Shown here piece by piece: positions 50,791 through 58,799 of a stretch of DNA of 64,000 nucleotides; position 1 is the first letter of the stretch; each line of letters starts with the position of its first letter. The notes below the pieces were generated by a model that did not search any database, was not told where the DNA came from, and saw only the letters and a list, made by a program, of their open reading frames with translations. The stretch covers positions 12,379 to 76,378 of the forward strand of contig NZ_JAVKCQ010000020.1 of NCBI RefSeq assembly GCF_040222615.1. The letters run 5' to 3'. Both the position numbers and the translations under genes were made by a program. The DNA is from Haliea sp040222615. Lineage in GTDB: Bacteria; Pseudomonadota; Gammaproteobacteria; Pseudomonadales; Halieaceae.

Positions 50791-51791
50791 TGCCATCTGC
50801 CACTGCAACAAACCTGCTTTGGGATGCGCACTCTAACCTGCCGCTGGAACCCGGCCGCGAGGTTGACGACTTGCTGGAACACCGGCGCCACGGTTTCGGC
50901 TTCGTTTCCATTAACGTCGGTTACGACCCCGCTCCGCTGGAGGAAATCATGCGCAGTATCGCCTGGTTCCGTGAGGCCATCGACGCGCAGCCAGGCCTGG
51001 CTCTGGTTGGTACCCTGGACGAGTTGGAAGAGGCCTACAGAAGCGGTTTGCTGGCCGTGGCCTTTGATCTAGAGGGTGCACTGTGCCTCCTTGAGGAGCC
51101 CAGCATGGTCGCGCTCTGGGCTCATCTGGGAGTGCGCCAGATGCACCTTGCCTACAATCGAAACAACTGGGCAGCCGATGGTTGCTATGACAAAGCCCGG
51201 GGCCTTACGCCAGCAGGGCGCGCGATGGTCCAGGCGCTCAATGCAGCGGGCATCATGGTTGATTGCAGTCACGGGGGTGAGCGCTCGACACTGGAGATCA
51301 TGGCTGCCTCGAGCCGCCCCGTGGTCTTCAGTCATGCATGCGCCGCGGCGATCCACCCGCATCCGCGCAACGTCAGCGATCGACAGATCCGCGCCTGCGC
51401 CGAAAGCGGAGGCGTGATCGGGATCGTCGGCTACTCGCGCTTTCTAGGCGCCACGCCCTCGCGCGCCGAGGATATGGTGAGGCACATGGTCCATGTGGCT
51501 GAGCTGGTCGGCGCTGAACATGTTGGTATCGGCTGGGACTACGGCTACCCTGCGCGGAAGTCTGATCCGATGGGCGCTGTGGCGGATTTCGACTGGTGGT
51601 TCCCTGACGCCAGCCGCAATCGACAGGAGGGTCTCACGCCCGAACAGGTCTTTACGCCACTCAGCGAAGCTCAGCGGCTGCCTCATCTGCTGGAGGACGC
51701 CGGATTTTCCGGCGCCGAGATCCACTGCATACTCCGCGGAAATTTCGAGCGCGTGGCTCGTGCAACCTGGCCAGGGAGTTGCGCCTCATGA
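50787..51791 (+). CDS. M19 (renal dipeptidase) family metallopeptidase, paralogue A
   Basis: 334 residues, no signal peptide. It has the M19 barrel order: WDAHSNLPLE near the start, FDLEGALCLLEE (bridging Glu), GVRQMHLAYNRNNWAADG, MVDCSHGGERS, SHACAAAIHPHPRNVSD (His and Arg of the active site) and GWDYGY. The first metal site, usually H-x-D, reads H-S-N, so the Asp is replaced. M19 enzymes cut dipeptides with D- or dehydro-amino acids at the C-terminus. It overlaps the CocE gene upstream and the AbgT gene downstream by 4 bases each. Activity is likely but metal binding may be altered. Confidence 0.88.
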   Translation: MMPSATATNLLWDAHSNLPLEPGREVDDLLEHRRHGFGFVSINVGYDPAPLEEIMRSIAWFREAIDAQPGLALVGTLDELEEAYRSGLLAVAFDLEGALCLLEEPSMVALWAHLGVRQMHLAYNRNNWAADGCYDKARGLTPAGRAMVQALNAAGIMVDCSHGGERSTLEIMAASSRPVVFSHACAAAIHPHPRNVSDRQIRACAESGGVIGIVGYSRFLGATPSRAEDMVRHMVHVAELVGAEHVGIGWDYGYPARKSDPMGAVADFDWWFPDASRNRQEGLTPEQVFTPLSEAQRLPHLLEDAGFSGAEIHCILRGNFERVARATWPGSCAS

Positions 51792-53299
51792 CAGCGCCGG
51801 TGCTGCAGGGCGCGACAGCCACGCGGTATGTCCCGGATGCGGTCACAATCATTCTGGGGCTGTGTCTGCTCACGGTACTGGTGAGTGTGCTTGCTGAGGC
51901 GATCGGGGCATCCGTCACCCTGCCCGATGGCACCGCGGTTGCAGCGGAGAGCTTGCTCAGTGCGCACAATCTGGAGCGCATTCTCGTTGACATGCCGGAT
52001 ACCTTCTCAAGCTTCGCTCCCCTTGGCATGGTGCTCGTGGTGATGCTCGGTGCGGGACTCGCGGAAAAGGTCGGTCTGTTTGATGCCGCCCTCTCTGGCG
52101 CCCTGCACCGTCTGCCACGGCGCGCGCTTATTCCGATGACGGTGGTGATCGGTATCTGCGCTCATGTCACGGTGGATGCGTCGTATTTTGTGTTCATACC
52201 GCTCGCTGGTGTTGCGTTCCGGGCAGCGGGCCGAAGTGCGTTCACAGGCGTCTGTGCCGCCTTCGCTGGCGTATCCGGCGGTTATGGGGCCAATATACTG
52301 GTGACACCCACCGACGCCGTGCTCTACGGACTCAGTGAGGAGGCGGCTCGGGCGCTCGATCCTTCCATCCAGATCGACTTGCTGGCGAACTACTATCTGC
52401 TCCTCGCCTACGCCGTGATTGTTACGTTCATCGTCACAGTGGTGACAGAGAGGCTGGTCGAACCTCGCTTTCGTCCCGAAGACGACGAACACCACGAGCC
52501 AGAGTTCCGCCTCGAGCCGCAGCTGGCCCGCCGCGGCCTGCGTTGGTCGGGGGCCGCGGCGCTGTTAGTGCTAGTCTTGGTGCTGGTCCTCACCGTACCG
52601 GGCGGTGCTCCCCTGCGCGCGGAAAGCGGTGACTTGGCGCCTTTCTACGAAGCGCTGATTGCCCTGATCACGGTATTCTTCCTAGCAACGGGCCTGGCCT
52701 ACGGCGTCGCTACCGGAAGGCTGCGCAACGACACTGATCTTATGGAGTTGCTGCGAGCCTCAATGCGCGACGTGGCACCTTTCCTGGTGCTGGTATTCTT
52801 TGCTGCCCATTTCGCCGCATTTCTGCGCTGGTCAAATCTCGCAGTGATTGCGGCGACCTCCGGAGCAGACTTCCTGCGCAGCTCCAACATCAGCGGGATT
52901 CCGCTCGTGCTTGGCTTCACTTTCATCAGTGGCCTGCTGAATCTCTTGATGGCATCCGCCAGCGGCAAGTGGGCGCTTATGGCGCCAACCATAGTCCCCA
53001 TGCTTATGTCTGCGGGACTGTCACCGGAACTGGTCACCGCCGCGTACCGTATTGGCGACAGCGCCACCAATATCATCACGCCGACATCGCTGTTGCCGGT
53101 GGTACTCATTTACGCGCAAAAGTACCGCCCCGATATTGGCCTCGGGGCATTCATACGCATCATGCTTCCGTACTCAGTTGCCATGTTCGTCGCCGGCCTC
53201 CTGCTCCTTGTTACCTGGCTCGCCCTTGGCCTGCCGTTGGGACCGAGCGGCGCAGAGCCCTACCTGACTTCCACTTCTGGAGCTCTGCCAATCTTATGA
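51788..53299 (+). CDS. AbgT-family transporter
   Basis: 503 residues with roughly 12 hydrophobic segments. The ATG overlaps the previous stop as ATGA and has GGGAG 9 bases upstream. The family's landmarks are APLGMVLVVMLGAGLAEKVGLFDAALSGAL, VDASYFVFIPLAGVAFRAAGR, GVSGGYGANILVTPTDAVLYGLSEEAARAL and the C-terminal GLLNLLMASASGKWALMAPTIVPMLMSAGLSPELVTAAYRIGDSATNIITP. AbgT of E. coli imports p-aminobenzoyl-glutamate, a dipeptide-like compound. Flanked by two dipeptidases, this copy probably carries a dipeptide-like or N-acyl amino acid across the inner membrane. Efflux, as for sulfonamide in some homologues, is the alternative. Confidence 0.9.
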   Translation: MTAPVLQGATATRYVPDAVTIILGLCLLTVLVSVLAEAIGASVTLPDGTAVAAESLLSAHNLERILVDMPDTFSSFAPLGMVLVVMLGAGLAEKVGLFDAALSGALHRLPRRALIPMTVVIGICAHVTVDASYFVFIPLAGVAFRAAGRSAFTGVCAAFAGVSGGYGANILVTPTDAVLYGLSEEAARALDPSIQIDLLANYYLLLAYAVIVTFIVTVVTERLVEPRFRPEDDEHHEPEFRLEPQLARRGLRWSGAAALLVLVLVLVLTVPGGAPLRAESGDLAPFYEALIALITVFFLATGLAYGVATGRLRNDTDLMELLRASMRDVAPFLVLVFFAAHFAAFLRWSNLAVIAATSGADFLRSSNISGIPLVLGFTFISGLLNLLMASASGKWALMAPTIVPMLMSAGLSPELVTAAYRIGDSATNIITPTSLLPVVLIYAQKYRPDIGLGAFIRIMLPYSVAMFVAGLLLLVTWLALGLPLGPSGAEPYLTSTSGALPIL

Positions 53300-54291
53300 C
53301 CGCTGATACCGCCATAGTCTGGGACGCACATTCCTGTCTTCCTATCGCCACGGGCATCGACTTCGATATGCTCAGGGCGCACCGGGCGGCAGGGTTCCAC
53401 CATGTAGCCATCAACATCGCCATGGACATGACTCCCTTCGCCGACGTGCTGAAAGCGCTGGCCTGGTTCCGCCACTGCGCGGAGCAGAGTCCGGAGTACC
53501 TGATCGCGGGCACTGTGGAGGATGTAGAGCGGGCCGCCCGAGAGGGCTTGCTCGCGATAACTTTCGACATCGAGGGTGCGAACTGTCTTCTGGAAGAGCC
53601 CGCCATGGTGCAGCTGTACGCGGACCTGGGTGTGCGCATGATGCACCTCGCGTACAACCTCGACAATGCTTACGGTGGTGGTTGCCATGGGCCCAATACC
53701 GGCCTTACCGCGCTCGGTCGAAAGGTGGTTAGTGCCGCGAATCGCGCAGGGATTGTGATGGATTGCAGCCACAGCAGTGTGCGCACCAGCCTCGATGTCA
53801 CGTCGCACTCCGATCGACCGGTGGTCTTCAGCCACGCCAATGTACACGCATTGGTCGGCAGTACACCGCGAAATATCACCGACGAACAGATCCGAGCCTG
53901 TGCCGCAACCGGAGGCGTGGTGGGCGTCTGCGGTTTCAACCTTTTCCTGGGACAGTTTCCTTCCTCAGCGGAGCACATGGCTCAACATATTGACTACGTG
54001 GTGCAGCTTGTCGGTATCGATCATGCCGGCATCGGTTGGGACTACGCCTATCCTCACAGCGATGTGCCCCTTGCCGCTTCAGAAGAGGAATACCAGAAGT
54101 ACTTTATCGATGGGGTGACATCGGACGCACAGATTTCGGAGCAGGGTGAGGCCTACGTGCCCCTCGATCAACGGGTTGAAATCGGGCAATCCCTGCGCCG
54201 GCGCGGCTATGACCAAGCGGCCGTGGACAAGGTCATGGGCCTGAACTTCTACAGGGTGGCGCGAGCCTGCTGGACGCGGGGCCGGTCATGA
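53296..54291 (+). CDS. M19 (renal dipeptidase) family metallopeptidase, paralogue B
   Basis: 331 residues from the ATG overlapping the transporter stop (ATGA); the frame is open far upstream but antisense-like. Landmarks match paralogue A: VWDAHSCLPIATG, FDIEGANCLLEEPAM, GVRMMHLAYNLDNAYGGG, VMDCSHSSVRTS, SHANVHALVGSTPRNITDEQIRACAATGG and GIGWDYAYP. The first metal-site aspartate is a cysteine here (H-S-C). The two paralogues are clearly diverged, so they may differ in side-chain preference. A 40-residue loop (PHSDVPLAASEEEYQKYFIDGVTSDAQISEQGEAYVPLDQ) is longer than in paralogue A. Overlap with the next gene is 4 bases. Confidence 0.88.
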   Translation: MTADTAIVWDAHSCLPIATGIDFDMLRAHRAAGFHHVAINIAMDMTPFADVLKALAWFRHCAEQSPEYLIAGTVEDVERAAREGLLAITFDIEGANCLLEEPAMVQLYADLGVRMMHLAYNLDNAYGGGCHGPNTGLTALGRKVVSAANRAGIVMDCSHSSVRTSLDVTSHSDRPVVFSHANVHALVGSTPRNITDEQIRACAATGGVVGVCGFNLFLGQFPSSAEHMAQHIDYVVQLVGIDHAGIGWDYAYPHSDVPLAASEEEYQKYFIDGVTSDAQISEQGEAYVPLDQRVEIGQSLRRRGYDQAAVDKVMGLNFYRVARACWTRGRS

Positions 54292-55484
54292 GCGCACCGG
54301 AAACACCTCCGCTTGCTGTCCCGCGGGAACCACTGCTTGTCAGCGGCGCGTTCCCCTCGCCGCTGCGCGGCAATGAAGTTGATTTGTACGGAGCTGCTGC
54401 CCGCGAAGTTTGCTCGGCACTGCGCCGCTGCCCGGCCTACAGGCCCACACCCTTGGTGTCACTTGCTGCCGGCGCATCTGAACTGGGCCTTCAGGCGCTT
54501 TGGGTGAAGGACGAAAGCTCGCGCTTTTCACTTGATAGTTTCAAGGCACTGGGCGGGGCTTATGCTGTCCTGTCGCTCTCGGCCGAGCGCGCAGGCCTTT
54601 GCCTATCCAAGCTGCACGAACTGAATGCCCTCAAGGCTACAGGTGAACCGTCCGTGTTCTGCGCTGCCACCGACGGCAACCACGGTCGATCCGTCGCCGC
54701 TGGTGCAAGACTGGTCGGCGCCCGTTGCATTATCTTCGTTCATGAGCACGTCGCCGAATCCCGGCGCGAACTGCTGCGTCAAGGGGGTGCAGAGCTGCGG
54801 GTGATCCCTGGACACTACGACGACTCGGTAGCAGCCTGTCGGGAACAGGCGGAACGCAATGGGTGGACGATGGTAGCCGATGTGGCCGGTGTCGACGATG
54901 ATCCCAAACTGCCGATCCGCGTCACCCAAGGTTATCTTGCCATGGTTCATGAGATTCGCGAGCAGCTTGAGGGAGCCAGCCCCAGCCATGTTTTCCTGCA
55001 GGCGGGCGTAGGCGGCCTCGCCGCGGCGGTCGTTGCAGCCATCGCCGACTTCGGCTGGCAGGATACCCGCGTTGTTATCGTCGAGCCGGCCGTTGCCGCC
55101 TGCCTGCGGCTCGCCGCGGAGTGCGGAGAACCGCGTCCGGTGCAGGGCGATATAGACAGCATCATGGGCATGCTGTCCTGTGGTATTGCATCGGTGACAG
55201 CGTGGTCCGTGCTGCGCAATCGTGTCTACGCCTACCTGACTCTGGAAGAGCGCGAGGCCCTTGCGGCGGCATACTGGCTACTGTCGCAGCCCACACAGAT
55301 GTCGCCGCTCGCTATCAGTCCTTCGGGGGCAGCTGGCGCCGCCGGTCTCCTCAAGGCCTGTGCGGAGCCTTCGATGCGCGAGCGCCTTGGGCTTAACGCC
55401 TCCGCCAGGGTGCTGCTGATCGCCACTGAGCGCGATGTCGATGGGTTACTCAAGAAGCGCCACAGCGGCGTGGTCCAGGCGTGA
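54288..55484 (+). CDS. dpaL: Diaminopropionate ammonia-lyase (PLP)
   Basis: 398 residues. The PLP lysine is K86 in SRFSLDSFKALGGAYAV, the signature of 2,3-diaminopropionate ammonia-lyase, together with RPTPLVSLAAGASELGLQALWVKDES at the start. FCAATDGNHGRSVAAGARLVGARC and QAGVGGLAAAVVAA (phosphate loop) fit fold type II enzymes. It releases pyruvate and two ammonia from D- or L-2,3-diaminopropionate and can act on serine. E. coli's relative is YgeX. The gene overlaps both neighbours by 4 bases. RidA, which clears aminoacrylate from such enzymes, is two genes on. Confidence 0.9.
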   Translation: MSAPETPPLAVPREPLLVSGAFPSPLRGNEVDLYGAAAREVCSALRRCPAYRPTPLVSLAAGASELGLQALWVKDESSRFSLDSFKALGGAYAVLSLSAERAGLCLSKLHELNALKATGEPSVFCAATDGNHGRSVAAGARLVGARCIIFVHEHVAESRRELLRQGGAELRVIPGHYDDSVAACREQAERNGWTMVADVAGVDDDPKLPIRVTQGYLAMVHEIREQLEGASPSHVFLQAGVGGLAAAVVAAIADFGWQDTRVVIVEPAVAACLRLAAECGEPRPVQGDIDSIMGMLSCGIASVTAWSVLRNRVYAYLTLEEREALAAAYWLLSQPTQMSPLAISPSGAAGAAGLLKACAEPSMRERLGLNASARVLLIATERDVDGLLKKRHSGVVQA

Positions 55485-56314
55485 CGATGAGGGTTTTTAT
55501 CTCTGCAGATATGGAAGGAGTCTCTGGCATCGTAAGTCGTCCCCAGACCGACGACTACGACAGTGAGGACTACGGCCGGGCGCGATCTCTGTTCGAGGAG
55601 GACGTCTGTTGTGCGGTTGAGGCCGCTCTCGGGGCCGGCGCTGAAGAAGTCGTTATTGCCGACAGCCATGGGTCTGCCACCAACCTCGATCCACGCTCTT
55701 TCCCGGCCCAGGTGCGCCTGGTACAGGGTTGGCCGCGGCCGCTCGGCATGATGCAGGGTATCGAAAGCGGGTCCTACGCGGCGGCAATCCTCCTCGGTTA
55801 CCATACAGCTATCACCACCATGGAAGGGAATTTTCCGCACAGTTTTAGCTCAGGCCAGTTCCGGGCGGTCAGGTTCAATGGAGAGCCGGTATCCGAGGGA
55901 CAGGTAAGCGCCTGGCTTGCGGGTCATTTTGGTGTGCCAGTCGTCGCAGCGTCTGGAGACGATGCCTGCATGGCCGAACTCGCCGCTGCCATTCCTGGTC
56001 TGAGCGTCGCAGTAACCAAATACAGTCGTGGCATGTACAGTGCGGAGCAGCTGTCCCGGGAATACAGCCACGCCGCAATCCGTGCTGCCGTTGTCGATGG
56101 CATCAATGCCGCGCCGGGATGTCAGCCCCGGCGTCTGGAAGGGGCGATCGAACTCGAACTGGAATTGCACAATCGCTATCTGGCGCAACTGATGTCCTAT
56201 CTGCCGGGATTCGATCGGGTCGCTGCCGGCACCATCGCCTGTCGCGCCAAAGACATTTGTGAGGCCACGCAAATTGTCGGTGCGTTGGTCCACTTGCAGG
56301 CAGACGGAGTTTGA
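55481..56314 (+). CDS. M55 D-aminopeptidase (DppA-like)
   Basis: 277 residues starting at GTG, which overlaps the previous stop (GTGA); an ATG two codons later is also possible. Zinc-binding positions of DppA are visible: SADMEGVSG (D10, E12), IADSHGSATNLDP (His), LLGYHTAITTMEGNFPHSFSS (His) and FNGEPVSEG (Glu). DppA removes D-amino acids, for example D-Ala from D-Ala-D-Ala, and forms a decamer in the cytoplasm. Placed between a PLP lyase and RidA, it probably frees D-amino acids from imported peptides for deamination. Confidence 0.9.
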   Translation: MTMRVFISADMEGVSGIVSRPQTDDYDSEDYGRARSLFEEDVCCAVEAALGAGAEEVVIADSHGSATNLDPRSFPAQVRLVQGWPRPLGMMQGIESGSYAAAILLGYHTAITTMEGNFPHSFSSGQFRAVRFNGEPVSEGQVSAWLAGHFGVPVVAASGDDACMAELAAAIPGLSVAVTKYSRGMYSAEQLSREYSHAAIRAAVVDGINAAPGCQPRRLEGAIELELELHNRYLAQLMSYLPGFDRVAAGTIACRAKDICEATQIVGALVHLQADGV

Positions 56315-56317
56315 TTA

Positions 56318-56701
56318 ATGAAGATAGTCGATAACAAGACGCTGCCAACGCCGAACGGACATTATTCGAACGCAGTGGTACACGGTGGCCTCCTGTATAT
56401 CAGTGGTCAGTTGCCCATCGACCCGGTCACCCGCACACCGCCGGAGGGTTTTGACCGGCAGGCTCGACTCGTACTGAAGCGCCTGGCGGATATTCTCGCT
56501 GCCGCGGGGACTTCGATGCACAATGTGCTGCAGGTGCGGATTTACCTTAGCGATGTCAACGACTGGGGAGCCATGAATGAGCACTTTGCAGCGTGCTTTG
56601 GTGCTCATCGACCGGCCCGGGTCATAGTACCGGTGCCCGAGTTGCACTATGGCTGCCGACTTGAACTCGAGGCAACGGCTGTTATCGACCCAGAGACGTA
56701 A
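56318..56701 (+). CDS. RidA family enamine/imine deaminase
   Basis: 127 residues. The RidA signature is complete: GHYSNAVVHGGLLYISGQLPIDP, VLQVRIYLSDVNDWGAMNEHFAACFG with the active Arg, RPARVIVPVPELHYGCRLELEATAV with the Glu. It hydrolyses reactive 2-aminoacrylate and related imines. It begins 3 bases after the M55 gene and ends the operon. The diaminopropionate lyase two genes before and the D-amino acid lyase nearby both generate such intermediates, which explains its place. Confidence 0.92.
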   Translation: MKIVDNKTLPTPNGHYSNAVVHGGLLYISGQLPIDPVTRTPPEGFDRQARLVLKRLADILAAAGTSMHNVLQVRIYLSDVNDWGAMNEHFAACFGAHRPARVIVPVPELHYGCRLELEATAVIDPET

Positions 56702-56794
56702 TCCGTGTCCGACACAGGCATGCACGAAAGCCGCGTATGCAGGCAGCGGATCAGCTGAGCTGGCGGGCTTTCACCTGCTGCAATTCCAGCGCGC

Positions 56795-57553
56795 CTATGA
56801 GCAGGCTGCCATTGCTTGACTGTCCGGCAGCGGCTCGCGGTGTTTTTCGCGCGCTGCCTGAAGCCAGTTTACGCAGACCTCAGCCAGGGCCTCGCTCGGG
56901 TCAATCATGGCGGGCCCGCCCGCCTGTATTCCCTCGGCTGCGATCGGAAGCTCGGTGCACGCGAGGATGGCCGCGGCATCGTCAGCGCCGCGGGCCTCAA
57001 GAAATGCCTTCATGGTTTGCCGTGCCCGAACCAGTTCGCCTGCTTTTACGTCTGCGATAACCCGTGTCATCAGGGCGATTTCATCCTCGGTTGGGTCTGC
57101 CGGCTCGAGTCCGTGACAGCGAAGCGGATGATGATAGAGTCCGAGGCGCATGGTCGCCTCTGTGCCGAGCACGAGGACCCTTGCACCGTGACCCGCCACG
57201 GCCACAGCCAGAGCGGCAGCGCTTTCAACGATGCTGATGAGCGGACAGTGGATCGCGCTGCGGATTTCCGCGGCCCAGTAATGGGCGGTATTGCAGGGCA
57301 TGGCAATAGCGCCTACCCCGAGCTTATCAAGATATTGGGCGCGCGTTAGCAGGGCCTCCCGTACGCGCTCCCGGTCACCGTCGAGTAAGGCTCTGGATCG
57401 ATCGGGTGTCGAGGGGTCTGCGAGGATCATGACGGGGAAATGATCCTGGTCGCACTGTGCAGCTGTAAGTTCGATGATTCGCCGGTACAGACTGGCGGTC
57501 GCGAGTGGCCCCACGCCGCCCAAGATTCCCAGGTAGCTCGTTAAAGGATGCAT
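56795..57553 (-). CDS. Aspartate/glutamate racemase family protein
   Basis: 252 residues from the ATG of MHPLTSYLGILGGVGPLAT. The paired cysteines are C87 in AMPCNTAHYW and C199 in ILACTELP, the general acid/base pair of the PLP-free racemases. GGVGPLATASLYRRI near the start and DPSTPDR near 47 match the aspartate racemase branch (YgeA/RacX-like). It would interconvert D- and L-Asp, Glu or a broader range. It converges with the RidA gene, 93 bases apart. A longer upstream frame has no family content. Confidence 0.9.
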   Translation of the reverse strand: MHPLTSYLGILGGVGPLATASLYRRIIELTAAQCDQDHFPVMILADPSTPDRSRALLDGDRERVREALLTRAQYLDKLGVGAIAMPCNTAHYWAAEIRSAIHCPLISIVESAAALAVAVAGHGARVLVLGTEATMRLGLYHHPLRCHGLEPADPTEDEIALMTRVIADVKAGELVRARQTMKAFLEARGADDAAAILACTELPIAAEGIQAGGPAMIDPSEALAEVCVNWLQAAREKHREPLPDSQAMAACS

Positions 57554-57632
57554 CAGCTCAGTGTCTTCACGGTTTTCCGTAGTGAGCAGTCGGATGTCTG
57601 CACTTGCTGGTGCAATACACTGTTTCGCTGTG

Positions 57633-58799
57633 CTACCACCTGTTACAGCGCCCCCAATCGTCAACGATGGTGCCTGTCGGTGACAGTACGTGATAGTGAT
57701 CATGAGCCGCGGCGGTCATGCAGGCATGGTTGGGCAGAATCCGAAGGCGCGTGCCGATTGGGAAATCCTCCAACGTCAGCCCAGGTGGCAAGTCGATGAT
57801 GCCGTGCTCCTGGTTTGCCAGAGTGACCACGAGTCCCGCCTTCTCCAGTCCAGTGTCAGCGTCAATAACCACTCCGAAGCCGAAGTCTTCCGGTTGCTGG
57901 GCGGTGCCACGGTCCTTGGATAGCGCCAGAGCCCCGGCGTCGATCAGCAGTCGCCGGTGTGAGCGTTTGTGCCCGATCACTGTGGTGAGGACCGACAAGG
58001 CGATCTCTTCGCGCTGACAGGCGCCAATTCCAGCCTGCACGAGGTCGTAGAATGCGAAGACGCCAGGCCTTACCTCTGTGACGCCACTGAGATCGCGGGC
58101 ATAGCGTGCGGTCGGTGTTGAACCGACGCTTACTTCATGGCAGACCACTCCCGCTTCGCGAATGGCATTTGCCGCTTGCACCACCCCAGCGCGCTCGCGC
58201 TCGGCATGCTCGGCAATTTCCGCAACGCCGCGACAAAGATATGATTCACCGGCGTGGGTCATGACGCCGCGAAAGTCGATTGATGAAGCACTATCGAGTA
58301 GTCTCGCCAATTCAAGTACGGCGGGGTCCTTGGGTTCCAGGCCGGCGCGGTGCCCGTCCACATCGAGTTCTATCATTACTGCTGCTCTTAACCGTTCTGT
58401 GGTCAGGAACTGGTGCAGTGCGGCAGCGATCTCCAAATCATCCAGGATCAGGGTGAGCCTCACAGAGTCGCGCAGCAGCCGGGCCGCCCGTTCGAAGCGA
58501 CCGGGGAAAATGGAGACGCCGTAGAGAATGTCATGGAACCCGGCCGCTGCAAAATACTCAGCCTCGCGCAGTGTCGAGACGGTGATACCGACAAAGTGGG
58601 GAGCACTTCGGCGCATTAGCTCGGCTATAGGCACGCATTTGTGGGTCTTGACGTGTGGCCGGAAGCGAACCCCATGAGCAGCCAGGCGCCGGCTCATATC
58701 CAACACATTGGCTTCCAGTCGGGCGTAATCCACGAGCAGGCATGGGGTCGTTAACGCAGCCAGTTCCCTGGATACTGTATTCAAACTCTCCTCTGCCAT
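57633..58799 (-). CDS. DSD1/D-threonine aldolase family PLP enzyme
   Basis: 388 residues. The alanine-racemase-like N-terminal barrel binds PLP at K51 in RFRPHVKTHKC; TPCLLVDYARLEANVLDM precedes it. The C-terminal domain contains the zinc pair of D-serine dehydratase DSD1 (PNHACMTAAAHDHYHVL, H-A-C). This pair separates dehydratases and D-hydroxyaspartate lyases from plain racemases. Its products would be pyruvate or oxaloacetate from D-Ser or D-threo-3-hydroxyaspartate, or glycine from D-Thr. The ATG overlaps the D-aminoacylase stop by one base (TAATG), so both are translated from one mRNA. Confidence 0.9.
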   Translation of the reverse strand: MAEESLNTVSRELAALTTPCLLVDYARLEANVLDMSRRLAAHGVRFRPHVKTHKCVPIAELMRRSAPHFVGITVSTLREAEYFAAAGFHDILYGVSIFPGRFERAARLLRDSVRLTLILDDLEIAAALHQFLTTERLRAAVMIELDVDGHRAGLEPKDPAVLELARLLDSASSIDFRGVMTHAGESYLCRGVAEIAEHAERERAGVVQAANAIREAGVVCHEVSVGSTPTARYARDLSGVTEVRPGVFAFYDLVQAGIGACQREEIALSVLTTVIGHKRSHRRLLIDAGALALSKDRGTAQQPEDFGFGVVIDADTGLEKAGLVVTLANQEHGIIDLPPGLTLEDFPIGTRLRILPNHACMTAAAHDHYHVLSPTGTIVDDWGRCNRW

